A DNA stretch of 64,000 bases from the NCBI RefSeq assembly GCF_007970185.1, contig NZ_CP042431.1:4154001-4218000 (forward strand), written 5' to 3'. A program made the translations under genes and the position numbers. Shown piece by piece: positions 35,500-43,765 of this stretch. This DNA is from Pseudobacter ginsenosidimutans (GTDB taxonomy: Bacteria > Bacteroidota > Bacteroidia > Chitinophagales > Chitinophagaceae). Numbering within the stretch: the stretch's first letter is position 1; each line of letters opens with the position of its first letter. The notes beneath the pieces are model-generated. The model had not been told where the DNA came from and searched no databases. It saw only the letters and a program-made list of their open reading frames with translations.

Positions 35500-36591
35500 A
35501 TGCAAAAAATGAAAACAACAATCGGGTATGCGCTCATCCTCGGCTGCGCATATGCCTGCCAGACAGCCGAAGCGCCCAGGAAAGCCAGTATCGACGCCCA
35601 TATCACCGGCCTCAAAGATTCGGTAGTGTACATTTCCGGTCTGAACGATGAGCCGGCGAAAAGCGATACCGTGCCGGTGAAAGATGGAAAATTCTCCTGG
35701 TCAGGAACGGTAACGGATCCACGAAAAGTGTTTATCAGCACAAGCGGACAATACATGGAATTCTTCATGGAAAATAACCCGGTAAAAATCGAAGGAACAG
35801 TGGATTCTTTCTATTATAGTAAGGTTACAGGTTCTGCTTCGCAGGACGAACACATGGGTTTTGAGAAATCGGTTAAAGATATTACCGATGGCCAGTGGCC
35901 TCTTTACCAGCAATTGCATGTGGCGAAGGATGATAAAGTGAAGGCAGCATTGGAAGCGAGGATCGATTCTTTCAGGATGGCAAAAAGAGCACGCATCAAA
36001 ACTTATGTGCTGCAACATCCGGCCAGTCCTGTTTCCGTGGCCCTGCTCGCTGATATGGCGGTGATGGGAGAGTTTGCCCCGATCGACAGCCTTTACCGTC
36101 AACTGGATCCGGTAGCTAAACAATCTGTATCCGGACAGAAGCTGAGCGAAAGGCTGATAGTGATCAAACGCAGCTCGCTTGGGCAAACCATCAAAGATTT
36201 CTCTCAGAACGATCTCGATGGAAGGCCTGTGAAATTCTCCGACTTCAAAGGCAAATACCTGTTTGTTGATTTCTGGGCCAGTTGGTGCGGCCCCTGCAGG
36301 GCTGAGAACCCGAATGTGCTCAGGGCTTACAATACATTCAAGGGAAAGAATTTCGAAGTGTTGGGCATCTCGCTGGACGATAATGCTTCCAAATGGAAGG
36401 AAGCGGTGGAGAAAGATGGTATGCCCTGGAAACAGTTGTCTGATCTCAAAGGATACAACAATGAGATCGCGGAATATTACGGCATCCAGGCTATTCCTTC
36501 CTCTTTCCTGCTCGATCCCAATGGCGTGATCATCGCCAAGGACCTTCGTGGCACAGAATTGCAAACCAAACTCGCTGAAATATTACAATAA
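35500..36591 (+). CDS. TlpA/ResA-like thioredoxin-fold lipoprotein with DUF4369-like N-terminus
   Basis: A 363-aa exported lipoprotein with signal MKTTIGYALILGCAYAC (lipobox Cys20). Residues 28-130 resemble the DUF4369 beta-domain (IDAHITGLKDSVVYISGL, KDGKFSWSGTVTDPRKVFIS). A helical linker follows. From about residue 225 there is an AhpC/TSA-TlpA thioredoxin fold with active site WCGPC (Cys263, Cys266) and GIQAIPSSFLLDPNGVIIAKDLRG. Such proteins are periplasm-facing thiol reductases in Bacteroidota. It starts 24 bases after susD and ends 8 bases before a paralogue, so both belong to PUL C. Confidence 0.9.
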   Translation: MQKMKTTIGYALILGCAYACQTAEAPRKASIDAHITGLKDSVVYISGLNDEPAKSDTVPVKDGKFSWSGTVTDPRKVFISTSGQYMEFFMENNPVKIEGTVDSFYYSKVTGSASQDEHMGFEKSVKDITDGQWPLYQQLHVAKDDKVKAALEARIDSFRMAKRARIKTYVLQHPASPVSVALLADMAVMGEFAPIDSLYRQLDPVAKQSVSGQKLSERLIVIKRSSLGQTIKDFSQNDLDGRPVKFSDFKGKYLFVDFWASWCGPCRAENPNVLRAYNTFKGKNFEVLGISLDDNASKWKEAVEKDGMPWKQLSDLKGYNNEIAEYYGIQAIPSSFLLDPNGVIIAKDLRGTELQTKLAEILQ

Positions 36592-36598
36592 CAAACCC

Positions 36599-37807
36599 AT
36601 GAACAAGAATTTCATCATCATGTCTGCGCTTGCACTGGCCGGTTTGGCTGTGCAGGCACAATCAGGCCCTTTCGAGATCAAAGGGACCCTGAAAGGAAGT
36701 CATAACGGATATGTGTACCTGATGTATAGTACAGAGGGACGCATACAGAAAATGGACAGCTCCCTGGTGAAGAATGGACAATTCAGTTTCGCCGGCGAGT
36801 TGCCGAATCCGGTATCTGCCACGGTACTACTTGAAAACGTAAAAGTCTGGACGGGGAAAGAAGATATGGCCCGGCTCTTTATCGAACCAGGAAAAATGAA
36901 ATTGGCGATCACGAAGGGAAACCTTAAAGCGGCATCGCTCACAGGATCAGTATCGCAGAAAGAAAATGCAGAGCTGGAACTTATTAGTGCAGGACCCAGG
37001 CAAAAAATGAAAAGTTTCAGCGACGCTTATGATAAGGCCAATGAAGCATACATCGCTGCCAGGAAAGCCGGTAAAGATGAAGCAACACTGGAGAAACTAA
37101 AGGATAAGGCCACGGAAGCCAAAGACAAACTGGATCCCTTCTATGAAGAAATGAGGACCAATACCATCACCTGGATGAAACAACATCCGGCATCCTGGGT
37201 AACGGCCTCCAATATGCGATGGTATGTCAGCTCCATGAAATTGCAGGAATCTGAAGAGATGTATGGGAAGATGCCTGAGGCTATCCGTCAAAGCCCGATC
37301 GGCCAGGAATTGAAAAAAGAGATCGATGGTCTGCGCATGGGATCACCCGGCAGCAAGGCGCATTTATTTACGAAAAAAGATATCAATGGCCAGGACCTCA
37401 GTCTTGCCGATCTCAAAGGCAAATATGTATTGGTGGATTTCTGGGCCAGCTGGTGCGTGCCCTGTCGCAAAGGCAATCCACATCTGTTGAGCCTCTATTC
37501 AAAGTATAAAGACAAAGGCTTCGAGATCATCGGCATCTCCGACGACGATAGCAATCATGAAGCCTGGAAGAAAGCCGTTGAAAAGGACGGTATCGGTGTA
37601 TGGAAACATGTACTGCGCGGGCTGGACATGAAGAAGAAAATGGCCGGAGAAGAAAACCCCGAAGATGTGAGTGATTATTACGGCATCCATTCACTGCCCA
37701 CCAAGATCCTCATCGATCCCAATGGCGTGATCGTTGGTCGTTATGGTGGCGGCGGTGAGAACGATGAAGCAATGGACAAAAAACTGAAAGAGATCTTCGG
37801 AAGTTGA
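36599..37807 (+). CDS. TlpA-like thioredoxin-fold protein, second copy in PUL C
   Basis: A 402-aa exported protein. ATG 36599 (MNKNFIIMSALALAGLAVQAQ) gives a complete signal peptidase I-type signal; the frame extends upstream into the previous gene but has no better start. A DUF4369-like domain (IKGTLKGSHNGYVYLMYS) at about 25-125 and a Lys-rich helical linker are followed by the TlpA fold with active site WCVPC (Cys286, Cys289) instead of the usual WCGPC of the neighbour, so the two reductases probably differ in redox potential. It is the last gene of PUL C, with the terminator 40 bases later. Confidence 0.9.
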   Translation: MNKNFIIMSALALAGLAVQAQSGPFEIKGTLKGSHNGYVYLMYSTEGRIQKMDSSLVKNGQFSFAGELPNPVSATVLLENVKVWTGKEDMARLFIEPGKMKLAITKGNLKAASLTGSVSQKENAELELISAGPRQKMKSFSDAYDKANEAYIAARKAGKDEATLEKLKDKATEAKDKLDPFYEEMRTNTITWMKQHPASWVTASNMRWYVSSMKLQESEEMYGKMPEAIRQSPIGQELKKEIDGLRMGSPGSKAHLFTKKDINGQDLSLADLKGKYVLVDFWASWCVPCRKGNPHLLSLYSKYKDKGFEIIGISDDDSNHEAWKKAVEKDGIGVWKHVLRGLDMKKKMAGEENPEDVSDYYGIHSLPTKILIDPNGVIVGRYGGGGENDEAMDKKLKEIFGS

Positions 37808-37846
37808 TCACACACTATAGACAGTTACGAACTGTTATACATGAGC

Positions 37847-37874
37847 GCCGGGCCTGAAAGGGCCCGGCTTTTTT
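37847..37874 (+). terminator. Intrinsic terminator of PUL C
   Basis: GCCGGGCC (37847-37854) pairs with GGCCCGGC (37861-37868) around TGAAAG, then T37869-T37874. Confidence 0.9.
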
Positions 37875-37918
37875 GTGCTATTCTTGATTTTCGATTTCCA
37901 GGTAATTTTATTACATTG

Positions 37919-38017
37919 ATGGACCATATTAAACCTAAATCTAAAGGAGGAAGTGGAACTGCTGAAAATGGGCAGGTGCTTTGCCGAGGATGTAATAGAA
38001 CAAAAAGTGATAATTAA
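37919..38017 (+). pseudogene. 3' relic of an HNH-nuclease toxin
   Basis: A 32-codon tail starting Met-Asp-His-Ile reads DHIKPKSKGGSG, then ENGQVLC and CNRTKSDN before TAA at 38015-38017. This is the C-terminal half of an HNH endonuclease: the DH dyad, the Asn of the middle N and the CxxC-N-K zinc/metal-binding end. The specific wording DHIKPKSKGGSGTxxNGQVLC is typical of toxin tips of polymorphic toxins. The rest of the toxin (hundreds of residues expected) is missing: PUL C ends only 110 bases upstream. The frame is open back to ATG 37841, but that part overlaps the PUL C terminator and is not HNH-like. The DUF4265 gene starts one base after its stop. Confidence 0.7.
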
Positions 38018-38018
38018 T

Positions 38019-38453
38019 ATGAAACATGTAAAAATTTATTTTGAACACAATAATACACCAGAAGGAAAATTTGGTATCGAAAGCGCTTGGGCTATTCCTG
38101 ATGGCGAATTTTATAAACTTGATAATATTTTATTCTATGCACCTGAATATTCTTTAGGTGATGTTGTGAGCGTTGAAAATAGAAATGGAGAGTTATTTGT
38201 AACGGGGTTAATTAAGGAGTCTGGACATAGTACAGTAAGAATTATCTTCTACAATGCTGATGATATTATTAAAACCAGGAAATTTTTAGAAGATTTAGGT
38301 TGTGAATCTGAAATAAGTGATATTCCAACCTTGCTCGCAGTAGATATACCAACAAATGTAAATTACCAAATAGTAAAGGAAGCTTTAATGCAAGGAGAAG
38401 CAATGTCTAAATGGGGGTATGAGGAGGCATGTATAGCACATCCCAATGCCTAA
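38019..38453 (+). CDS. DUF4265 protein, candidate immunity protein
   Basis: A 144-aa cytosolic protein. ATG 38019 is chosen because it sits one base after the toxin-relic stop; an in-frame GTG at 37953 would overlap the relic. The sequence fits DUF4265: ESAWAIPDGEFYKLDNILFY, YSLGDVVSVENRNGELFVTG, ESGHSTVRIIF, LEDLGCESEI, LLAVDIPTNVNYQIVKEALM and YEEACIAHPN. No catalytic motif or signal peptide is visible. Position directly after an HNH toxin tip, with stop-start coupling, suggests an immunity protein retained after loss of the toxin body. The gene is strikingly AT-rich compared with PUL C. Function remains inferred; DUF4265 itself is uncharacterised as far as I know. Confidence 0.75.
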   Translation: MKHVKIYFEHNNTPEGKFGIESAWAIPDGEFYKLDNILFYAPEYSLGDVVSVENRNGELFVTGLIKESGHSTVRIIFYNADDIIKTRKFLEDLGCESEISDIPTLLAVDIPTNVNYQIVKEALMQGEAMSKWGYEEACIAHPNA

Positions 38454-38599
38454 TTATGGTAATTAGAAATGAGTTAATAATATTCAATGCTTTGCTGAGA
38501 TTAATGATTCTAAATACTGGTTCCTAATGATTCTTGACTTGTTTCAGCCGACAGATGGAATAATTTAAAAGGGTACCCTGTTACGGTAGTATGGATTTT

Positions 38600-38634
38600 A
38601 GCCGCCATTTCGAGAGCTGGCGGCTCTTCTTTTA
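38600..38634 (+). terminator. Probable terminator of the DUF4265 unit
   Basis: AGCCGCCA (38600-38607) pairs with TGGCGGCT (38618-38625) over a 10-base loop, followed by CTTCTTTTAT. The U-tract is interrupted, so efficiency is uncertain. Confidence 0.55.
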
Positions 38635-38652
38635 TATTGTCAGAAGATAATA

Positions 38653-39138
38653 ATGGACGAAAGAACCACTTTTAGAATCTCACTTATATTCATCCTTCAT
38701 TTTGCAATTGGTTGTAATGGTCCAGCTGGAGTTGGCCAAGATCAGGGCAATAGTGATGTAGTCTCTCTGCCTGAGAGCAGTGTTTCTGGCGTTGCAGACA
38801 CTGATATTCATTCACTGTCTGACTCGTCGATTACCATTGTCTTTTCGTATGCTGCGATCGCTTGTAGGTGTCCGCAATGGTTTGAAACGAAACATGCAAA
38901 TGTAAAGTTCCAGGAAGGGGTTGAGCGTTTTTATTTAGAACCAATCAACAATAAATTAGTCAATGCAAATTCATTGTGGGATGGCGTGCATCTACCTCTT
39001 ACCGTAAAAGTTACTGGCAAGTTTTCAAAGGAAAAAGAAACGGCAAAGACATACCGAACGAAAGGCGTCCCCGAAAATGCCAGGATTTTTTGGTATGATT
39101 CGATAACTGTTGTTTCCCCGGTTTTAACTTCTAATTAG
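38653..39138 (+). CDS. Orphan exported protein, unknown
   Basis: A 161-aa protein with an N-terminal signal (FRISLIFILHFAIGC) and lipobox-like IGC (Cys21), followed by a low-complexity Ser/Asp/Val tether. The core begins with FSYAAIACRCPQWFE, a Cys-x-Cys-Pro-x-Trp motif, then a small beta-rich domain ending in RTKGVPENARIFWYDSI. The CxCPQW signature recurs in small Bacteroidota lipoproteins of unknown role as far as I recall, but I cannot name a family. It is moderately AT-rich and lies in the same islet as the toxin relic. It converges on the RibD-like reductase gene. Confidence 0.6.
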   Translation: MDERTTFRISLIFILHFAIGCNGPAGVGQDQGNSDVVSLPESSVSGVADTDIHSLSDSSITIVFSYAAIACRCPQWFETKHANVKFQEGVERFYLEPINNKLVNANSLWDGVHLPLTVKVTGKFSKEKETAKTYRTKGVPENARIFWYDSITVVSPVLTSN

Positions 39139-39159
39139 CGCCTTCCACTCATTTTGTTT

Positions 39160-39726
39160 TTATCTTTTCCTAAAACTTAATGCGGTAACGCCACAGGAAA
39201 ATCTTTTGGTCTCGCCAGGTTCCAGTTTCAGTTGTTGAATATCTTTTGAATACATTGAAATGCCTGAGCCCAGAATAATGGGATTCATCATCAGCCAGTA
39301 TTCATCGATCAGATTGTGTTCTTCCAGCTGCCTCACAATGGAAGGACTTCCAAATACAAGGATATCGCCGCCTGTTTCCTTTTTCAGTTTTTCAATATTT
39401 GCTTTCAGGTCGGCGCTGATCACCTGGAGTTTTTTGGAGGGATCAGGTTGAAGGGTAGTGGACACTACTACTTTCGTGACTTTATTATACCAGGCGGAAT
39501 GATGTTTGGCATGTCTGTTAGCATTTGGTTGCGATCCTGCAGTAGGCCAGTAGGCATCCATCATGTCAAATGTAACACGTCCGTACAAAGCTGTATCGGA
39601 GCGGTCTGTAAACTCTCCCACAAAATCGAACAATGCATCATCGAATCTGATCCAGTCCATTTCGCCGTTCGGACCTGCTGTATATCCATCGAGTGAAGTA
39701 TGCATGGAAATGATCAATTTGCGCAT
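39160..39726 (-). CDS. Dihydrofolate reductase/RibD C-terminal-family protein
   Basis: A 188-aa cytosolic reductase of the RibD_C (YwjB/YyaP) family. Fold landmarks: MRKLIISMHTSLDGYTAGPNG at the N-terminus, DTALYGRVTFDMMDAYWP (NADPH-site GR-x-T), KVVVSTTL, GGDILVFGSPSIVRQLEEHNLIDEY, and NPIILGSG near the C-terminus. These proteins use NADPH but their substrates are mostly unknown. It is monocistronic, 77 bases downstream of the outer-membrane receptor gene on the same strand. The adjacent AT-rich islet ends here, and its composition is like the chromosomal background. Confidence 0.88.
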   Translation of the reverse strand: MRKLIISMHTSLDGYTAGPNGEMDWIRFDDALFDFVGEFTDRSDTALYGRVTFDMMDAYWPTAGSQPNANRHAKHHSAWYNKVTKVVVSTTLQPDPSKKLQVISADLKANIEKLKKETGGDILVFGSPSIVRQLEEHNLIDEYWLMMNPIILGSGISMYSKDIQQLKLEPGETKRFSCGVTALSFRKR

Positions 39727-39803
39727 ATGATTTATTTTATGCTGCTAAATTGATCCATTTTCCTGTATTTCACAGGGGCTGACTGCGACAAAAAATGGTC
39801 TGT

Positions 39804-42212
39804 TTATCCCTTCGAATTCCCTTTGATATCGTCGTTCACGATCTTCTTCCTTGTTTTTTGCTGGAAAATATTCCCGAATTCCCAGTTCACCGTGAGCTTG
39901 AAGGCGCGCAGGTAGTACCTGTTGGTTGCCAGGGAATGGAAGCTGGCCGACTGCAATACGATCTCCTGCGGAATATAGGTGGAGAAAGGATTGATGGCCG
40001 CAGCTGTGATACTTAGTTTCGGTTTTACAATTTCTTTCTTCACAGCAAAAGTGTACATGTATTGATAAGATTCATGCCCCTGCAATGTGATCATGCGGGT
40101 ACTGTATTCTCCGAATGCCTGCACAGAAAAACGGTTGGGTAGTTTGATGGTAGCATTGAGGTCGATATCAGCAGCCCAGCCTTCATTGAAAATGTGCAGC
40201 GCCTGGCTGGTGAATTCCAGGTGATTTACATTGAAGTTGCCATTCAGGCTCAGCCAGCTATTGATCATTGCATTGGAAGAAAAATTCAATCCATACATTT
40301 TGTTGCCTGCAAGATTCTGTTTTTTAGTAGAAGAAATCCCCTCTGCATTGGTCTGGGTATAGTCCACAATGGCATCGTCTGTTTGTTTCCAGAACAGGGA
40401 TGAATTGAGGAAGAATTTTGTGCCTCTGTTCCATCCGTATACCAGCTCGGCCTGGTGCATGGTTTCAGGCTCCAGGTCGGGATTGCCGCTGTAGTGGTTT
40501 TTCGGATCGCTGGCGTCGATATTGGGATTGAGGTCCCAGATATATGGACGGGTAAGCCTTTGTGTATAGCTCAGAGACAAATGATGTTCATCATTCAGTT
40601 TCTTAGATACCGTAATATTCGGAATGAAGTTGGTGAAATTATTATTGAACTGAGGTCCTGAGCTGAATCGTCCTTTGATCTCCGTTCTTTCCACGCGAAG
40701 TCCGCCTTCCAGGTACCAGTCCTTTTTAAAATTGTTTTTCAGCAAGGCATAAGCGCTGTATACATCCTGACTGTATTTGAACTGGTCCGTACGCAATGGA
40801 TCGGGTTGCAGTCCTGCAGGATCCTGTGGGTTGCCTGAGCTTGTGCTGTACTGGTTGTTTACATTGCGGAGGATGATCTTCACGCCGGTTTCCAGCGTCA
40901 TTCGGTCTTCATCCAGGATGGGATGCTGGTAATCCGCCTGTGCTGTCCATTCCCGGTTCCTGGTTTTGTTGCTGTTGATCTCCTCATAGACGGGGAGGGT
41001 ATGAATGTTTTCGGTTAACCATGTCTGATATGGATTACGGCTATGGGAGGGTGAGAATTGCGCCAGCAGGTTGAACTCCTGTCCGGGTCTCTTGAATTTC
41101 CTCGTATAACCCAGGTTGAAGTCAGCGCCGAGATAGTTTTCTTTGGCAGTGGTGGTCTGGAGGTATTGATCGGAGATAGCGCCGCCGGCCTGTTTCACGA
41201 TCGTTTGTTGCTGACGGTTATGCGGCCATTTGCCGAACCAGGTATTCACACCGAAATTGAATTCGGAAACGGAGTCGGGTTTGAATGTGATGGTGAGATC
41301 GCCGGAACCGTGTGGAGCTGCGTTATCGCTTTCCTGTTGCTGGATAAGCTCCCCATCGGGAATCCCATCTTTCCACTGTTGCCGGTTTGTATTCACGGCT
41401 TCCTTTGTTCGATAACGATGGAGATGGCCATTGAGTGCAATATTCCATTTTTCCTGATTGATGGCGATGCGCGGATTCAGCACCTGCTCCAGGTTGGAGC
41501 CTGCTGCTTCCAGTGCGCCGCTGAATTCTTTTCTTCCTTTTTTGGTGATGATATTGATCACGCCTGCTGCGCCTTCTGCATCATAGCGGGCCGATGGGGT
41601 AGTGATCACTTCAACAGACTGGATAATATCTGCGGGCATCATGTTCAGCGCATCAGCAGCGTTCCTGGCCATCTGCCCGGAATATTTTCCGTTTACGAGG
41701 ATCTTCAGATTCTTGCTTCCGCGCATACTCACGTTGCCCTGAGCATCCACATTCAGCACAGGCGCTTTGCGCAATACATCGGCAGCAGTTCCTCCTTTAT
41801 TGGTTGCGTCATTGGCAGCATGGTATACCAGCATGCCTGGCCTGGATTCCACCAGCTTCTTTCGGGAACTGACCGTTACCTCGCGAAGCCCTTCCACTGC
41901 GGGTGCCAGCCAGATGGTGTCCGGAATGGATTGCCCATTCAGTTCTTTCTTACTGTAGCTGATGGCGGTGATCAGGAGAGTGAACTTGCTTTGTAATATT
42001 CCATTCAGGTTGAAGCTTCCTGCTTCACTGGTGGTGGTTGAGCCCAGTTGTTGCTGTTTTTCATTTAATAATACCACGGTAGCATGGGCCACAGGCTTGC
42101 GTGTGAGCGAGTCTATAACTACACTGTGTATACGCTGCTGTGCTGTTGCGGATGAGGCAATGCTCAGCAGCAACACTAAAAATACGGGATAAGAACGGGG
42201 CGGATTTGTCAT
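39804..42212 (-). CDS. Outer-membrane beta-barrel receptor (TonB-dependent receptor-like, OMP_b-brl_3)
   Basis: An 802-aa outer-membrane protein. The start ATG at 42212 gives the signal MTNPPRSYPVFLVLLLSIAS...TAQ; the frame is open further upstream to 42737, but that part overlaps a terminator, a palindrome and the next gene and has no protein-like composition. A CarboxypepD_reg-like domain (about residues 27-105), a plug-like region (GTAADVLRKAPVLNVDAQGNV, GSKNLKILVNGKYSG, MPADIIQSVEVITTPSARYDAEG) and a large barrel with OMP_b-brl_3 features (SLSYTQRLTRPYIWDLNP) follow. Such receptors bind peptides, siderophores or act in uptake. It is probably monocistronic with its own -7 box at 42243-42250. 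Confidence 0.88.
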   Translation of the reverse strand: MTNPPRSYPVFLVLLLSIASSATAQQRIHSVVIDSLTRKPVAHATVVLLNEKQQQLGSTTTSEAGSFNLNGILQSKFTLLITAISYSKKELNGQSIPDTIWLAPAVEGLREVTVSSRKKLVESRPGMLVYHAANDATNKGGTAADVLRKAPVLNVDAQGNVSMRGSKNLKILVNGKYSGQMARNAADALNMMPADIIQSVEVITTPSARYDAEGAAGVINIITKKGRKEFSGALEAAGSNLEQVLNPRIAINQEKWNIALNGHLHRYRTKEAVNTNRQQWKDGIPDGELIQQQESDNAAPHGSGDLTITFKPDSVSEFNFGVNTWFGKWPHNRQQQTIVKQAGGAISDQYLQTTTAKENYLGADFNLGYTRKFKRPGQEFNLLAQFSPSHSRNPYQTWLTENIHTLPVYEEINSNKTRNREWTAQADYQHPILDEDRMTLETGVKIILRNVNNQYSTSSGNPQDPAGLQPDPLRTDQFKYSQDVYSAYALLKNNFKKDWYLEGGLRVERTEIKGRFSSGPQFNNNFTNFIPNITVSKKLNDEHHLSLSYTQRLTRPYIWDLNPNIDASDPKNHYSGNPDLEPETMHQAELVYGWNRGTKFFLNSSLFWKQTDDAIVDYTQTNAEGISSTKKQNLAGNKMYGLNFSSNAMINSWLSLNGNFNVNHLEFTSQALHIFNEGWAADIDLNATIKLPNRFSVQAFGEYSTRMITLQGHESYQYMYTFAVKKEIVKPKLSITAAAINPFSTYIPQEIVLQSASFHSLATNRYYLRAFKLTVNWEFGNIFQQKTRKKIVNDDIKGNSKG

Positions 42213-42242
42213 TTGGTCAATAGTAAATGTTCCTAAAACAGG

Positions 42243-42250
42243 CAAATCTA
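42243..42250 (-). promoter_or_regulatory. Possible -7 promoter box of the beta-barrel receptor
   Basis: On the minus strand 42250-42243 reads TAGATTTG, matching TAnnTTTG, about 31 bases before the ATG at 42212. No TTTG is seen at the -33 position. Confidence 0.4.
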
Positions 42251-42330
42251 TTGATACCCCTATCGGTGAGAAGTAGTAATCAAGAACTTTTCTTACGAAT
42301 TCAGGAATTTGAAAATACAGCGGAGTGTGG

Positions 42331-42436
42331 CAGTCGCTCGCCTCCCGGCGAGTGACCTGTATTTCGTCGCCTCCGGCGACACCGTGTTCGCCGGAGGCGA
42401 ACAAACAAAAGCCACTCGCCGGGAAGCGAGCGACTG
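42331..42436. repeat. Nested 106-base palindrome between two genes
   Basis: Outer arms of 24 bases, 42331-42354 and 42413-42436, are reverse complements with one mismatch (CAGTCGCTCGC... / ...GCGAGCGACTG). Inner arms TCGCCTCCGGCGA (42367-42379) and TCGCCGGAGGCGA (42388-42400) are perfect reverse complements, and each inner arm is itself a small hairpin. The 8-base centre is CACCGTGT. No U-tract follows on either strand, so it is not a simple terminator. It is GC-richer than its flanks and could be a REP-like mobile palindrome. Confidence 0.75.
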
Positions 42437-42445
42437 AGCACTGCG

Positions 42446-42478
42446 AAAGAAAAAGGGCCAGCCTTTTACAGCCGGCCC
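42446..42478 (-). terminator. Intrinsic terminator of the PUL D operon
   Basis: On the minus strand GGGCCGGC (42478-42471) pairs with GCTGGCCC (42462-42455; one G-U) over an 8-base loop, then TTTTTCTTTC. It lies 28 bases beyond the stop of the DUF819 gene, the last gene of the long minus-strand run. Confidence 0.8.
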
Positions 42479-42505
42479 CGGTACACCAAATTGACAAGCA
42501 AGTTA

Positions 42506-43759
42506 TCAGGAAACCCACTGCATCAGCAGTCCGCTGATATAACCGCCGTAATTGCCCAGTACATAACCGAGCACGGCCAGCAGCACACCAACCGGCGCTA
42601 ATGCGGGATGAAATGCGGAAGCGATAAGCGAAGCCTGTACTGCACCACCGAGGTTGGCCTCCCCGGAAACTGCAAAAAAGAAATAAGGCGCTTTGATGAT
42701 TCTTCCCGCAATGATCATGGCCAATGCGTGGAAACAAAGCCAGATGAAGCCTACAAGAAAAAGACCGCTGTTCCTGAACACCCCGAGAATATCCATCTGC
42801 AATCCTACGGCAGTGATGAACAGATACAGGAAAACTGTACCTACGCGGGAAGCGCCTGCTCCTTCCAGCTTACGCAAAGGTGTAAACGAAAGTATCACAC
42901 CAATGCTGGTGCAGAGGATCACTACCCAGAAAAAATTGGAAGTGAGACTGAATTTCTCGAGATAAGGAAAATTGGTCTGAATGAAACTGACCAGCGGACC
43001 TGCTATGAGGTAGGCCAGTCCGCATCCTCCGAAGGCTACGGCCAGGATGGAAAGCGAATCGGAGAGATTTGGTATTTTGGCAGTAGCCTGCTGGTAGGCC
43101 TGCATCTTTTCTTTCACTTCTTCCACATCATGATCATTGGCACGGAAGAATTTGTTGATTTTTTTATTTTTTCCCACTCCATAAAGCAGAATGGCCAGCC
43201 AGATATTGGCGATCACGGCATCCAGCACTACCATGGTAGAGAACAGCTGCGGGCTGGGTTTGAACACTTCATTCAATGCTGCGAGATTGGCGCTGCCGCC
43301 GATCCAGCTGCCGGCCACAGTAGCAAGGCCGCGCCAGACGGCATCGGGCCCTTCTCCACCCACCAGGTCAGGAGCAAAACTTTTGACGATCAGGATCGTC
43401 AGCGGACCGCCGATGATCACTCCGATGGCGCCGGCCAGGAACATCACACCGGCCTTCTTCCTGAGCTTCCATAATTCCTTCATATCTACACTCAGGGTGA
43501 ACAATACCAAACCTGCCGGTAACAAGTATTGCGAAATGAGTCCATATAGTTTTGATTCTTCCCCCGACACAATATTGGCAGTATTCAAGATGCCTGGAAA
43601 AAAATACAAAGCCAAAAGTGGCGGACAGAAAAAATAGAATTTCCTGAAGAATCGATTATTGCCGGTGCTCGTTTTTTGAACGAATGCCATGAAAACGACC
43701 AGTATCGCAAATATTACAATATCACTGCTGATCAGGGGTGCGGTTGCCAGTAAAACCAT
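42506..43759 (-). CDS. DUF819-family membrane protein (putative permease)
   Basis: A 417-aa polytopic inner-membrane protein with about ten hydrophobic helices. It has the DUF819 (YjcL-like) features PGILNTANIVSGEESKLYGLIS, YLLPAGLVLFTLSVDMKEL, GGPLTILIV, TVAGSWIGGSANLAALNEVF and SGEANLGGAVQASLIASAF. The family is regarded as a putative permease. It is the last gene of the run, 6 bases after the dipeptide epimerase, so co-translation is likely. By position, import or export of the epimerised dipeptide is the best guess, but this is inference. The name YjcL is a family label only. Confidence 0.87.
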   Translation of the reverse strand: MVLLATAPLISSDIVIFAILVVFMAFVQKTSTGNNRFFRKFYFFCPPLLALYFFPGILNTANIVSGEESKLYGLISQYLLPAGLVLFTLSVDMKELWKLRKKAGVMFLAGAIGVIIGGPLTILIVKSFAPDLVGGEGPDAVWRGLATVAGSWIGGSANLAALNEVFKPSPQLFSTMVVLDAVIANIWLAILLYGVGKNKKINKFFRANDHDVEEVKEKMQAYQQATAKIPNLSDSLSILAVAFGGCGLAYLIAGPLVSFIQTNFPYLEKFSLTSNFFWVVILCTSIGVILSFTPLRKLEGAGASRVGTVFLYLFITAVGLQMDILGVFRNSGLFLVGFIWLCFHALAMIIAGRIIKAPYFFFAVSGEANLGGAVQASLIASAFHPALAPVGVLLAVLGYVLGNYGGYISGLLMQWVS

Positions 43760-43765
43760 GTTGCG

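Noticed and set aside
37953-38018. GTG start of DUF4265 at 37953
   Set aside because: The extra 22 residues overlap the HNH relic in another frame and do not resemble DUF4265; ATG 38019 is coupled to the relic stop.
42331-42436. Palindrome as a CRISPR repeat or simple terminator
   Set aside because: There is a single nested inverted repeat with no direct repeats or spacers, and no U-tract on either strand; the operon terminator is next to it at 42446-42478.
42213-42737. Upstream extension of the beta-barrel receptor frame to 42737
   Set aside because: It overlaps a terminator, the nested palindrome and the end of the DUF819 gene, is Cys/Arg-rich without protein character, and a full signal peptide starts at 42212.
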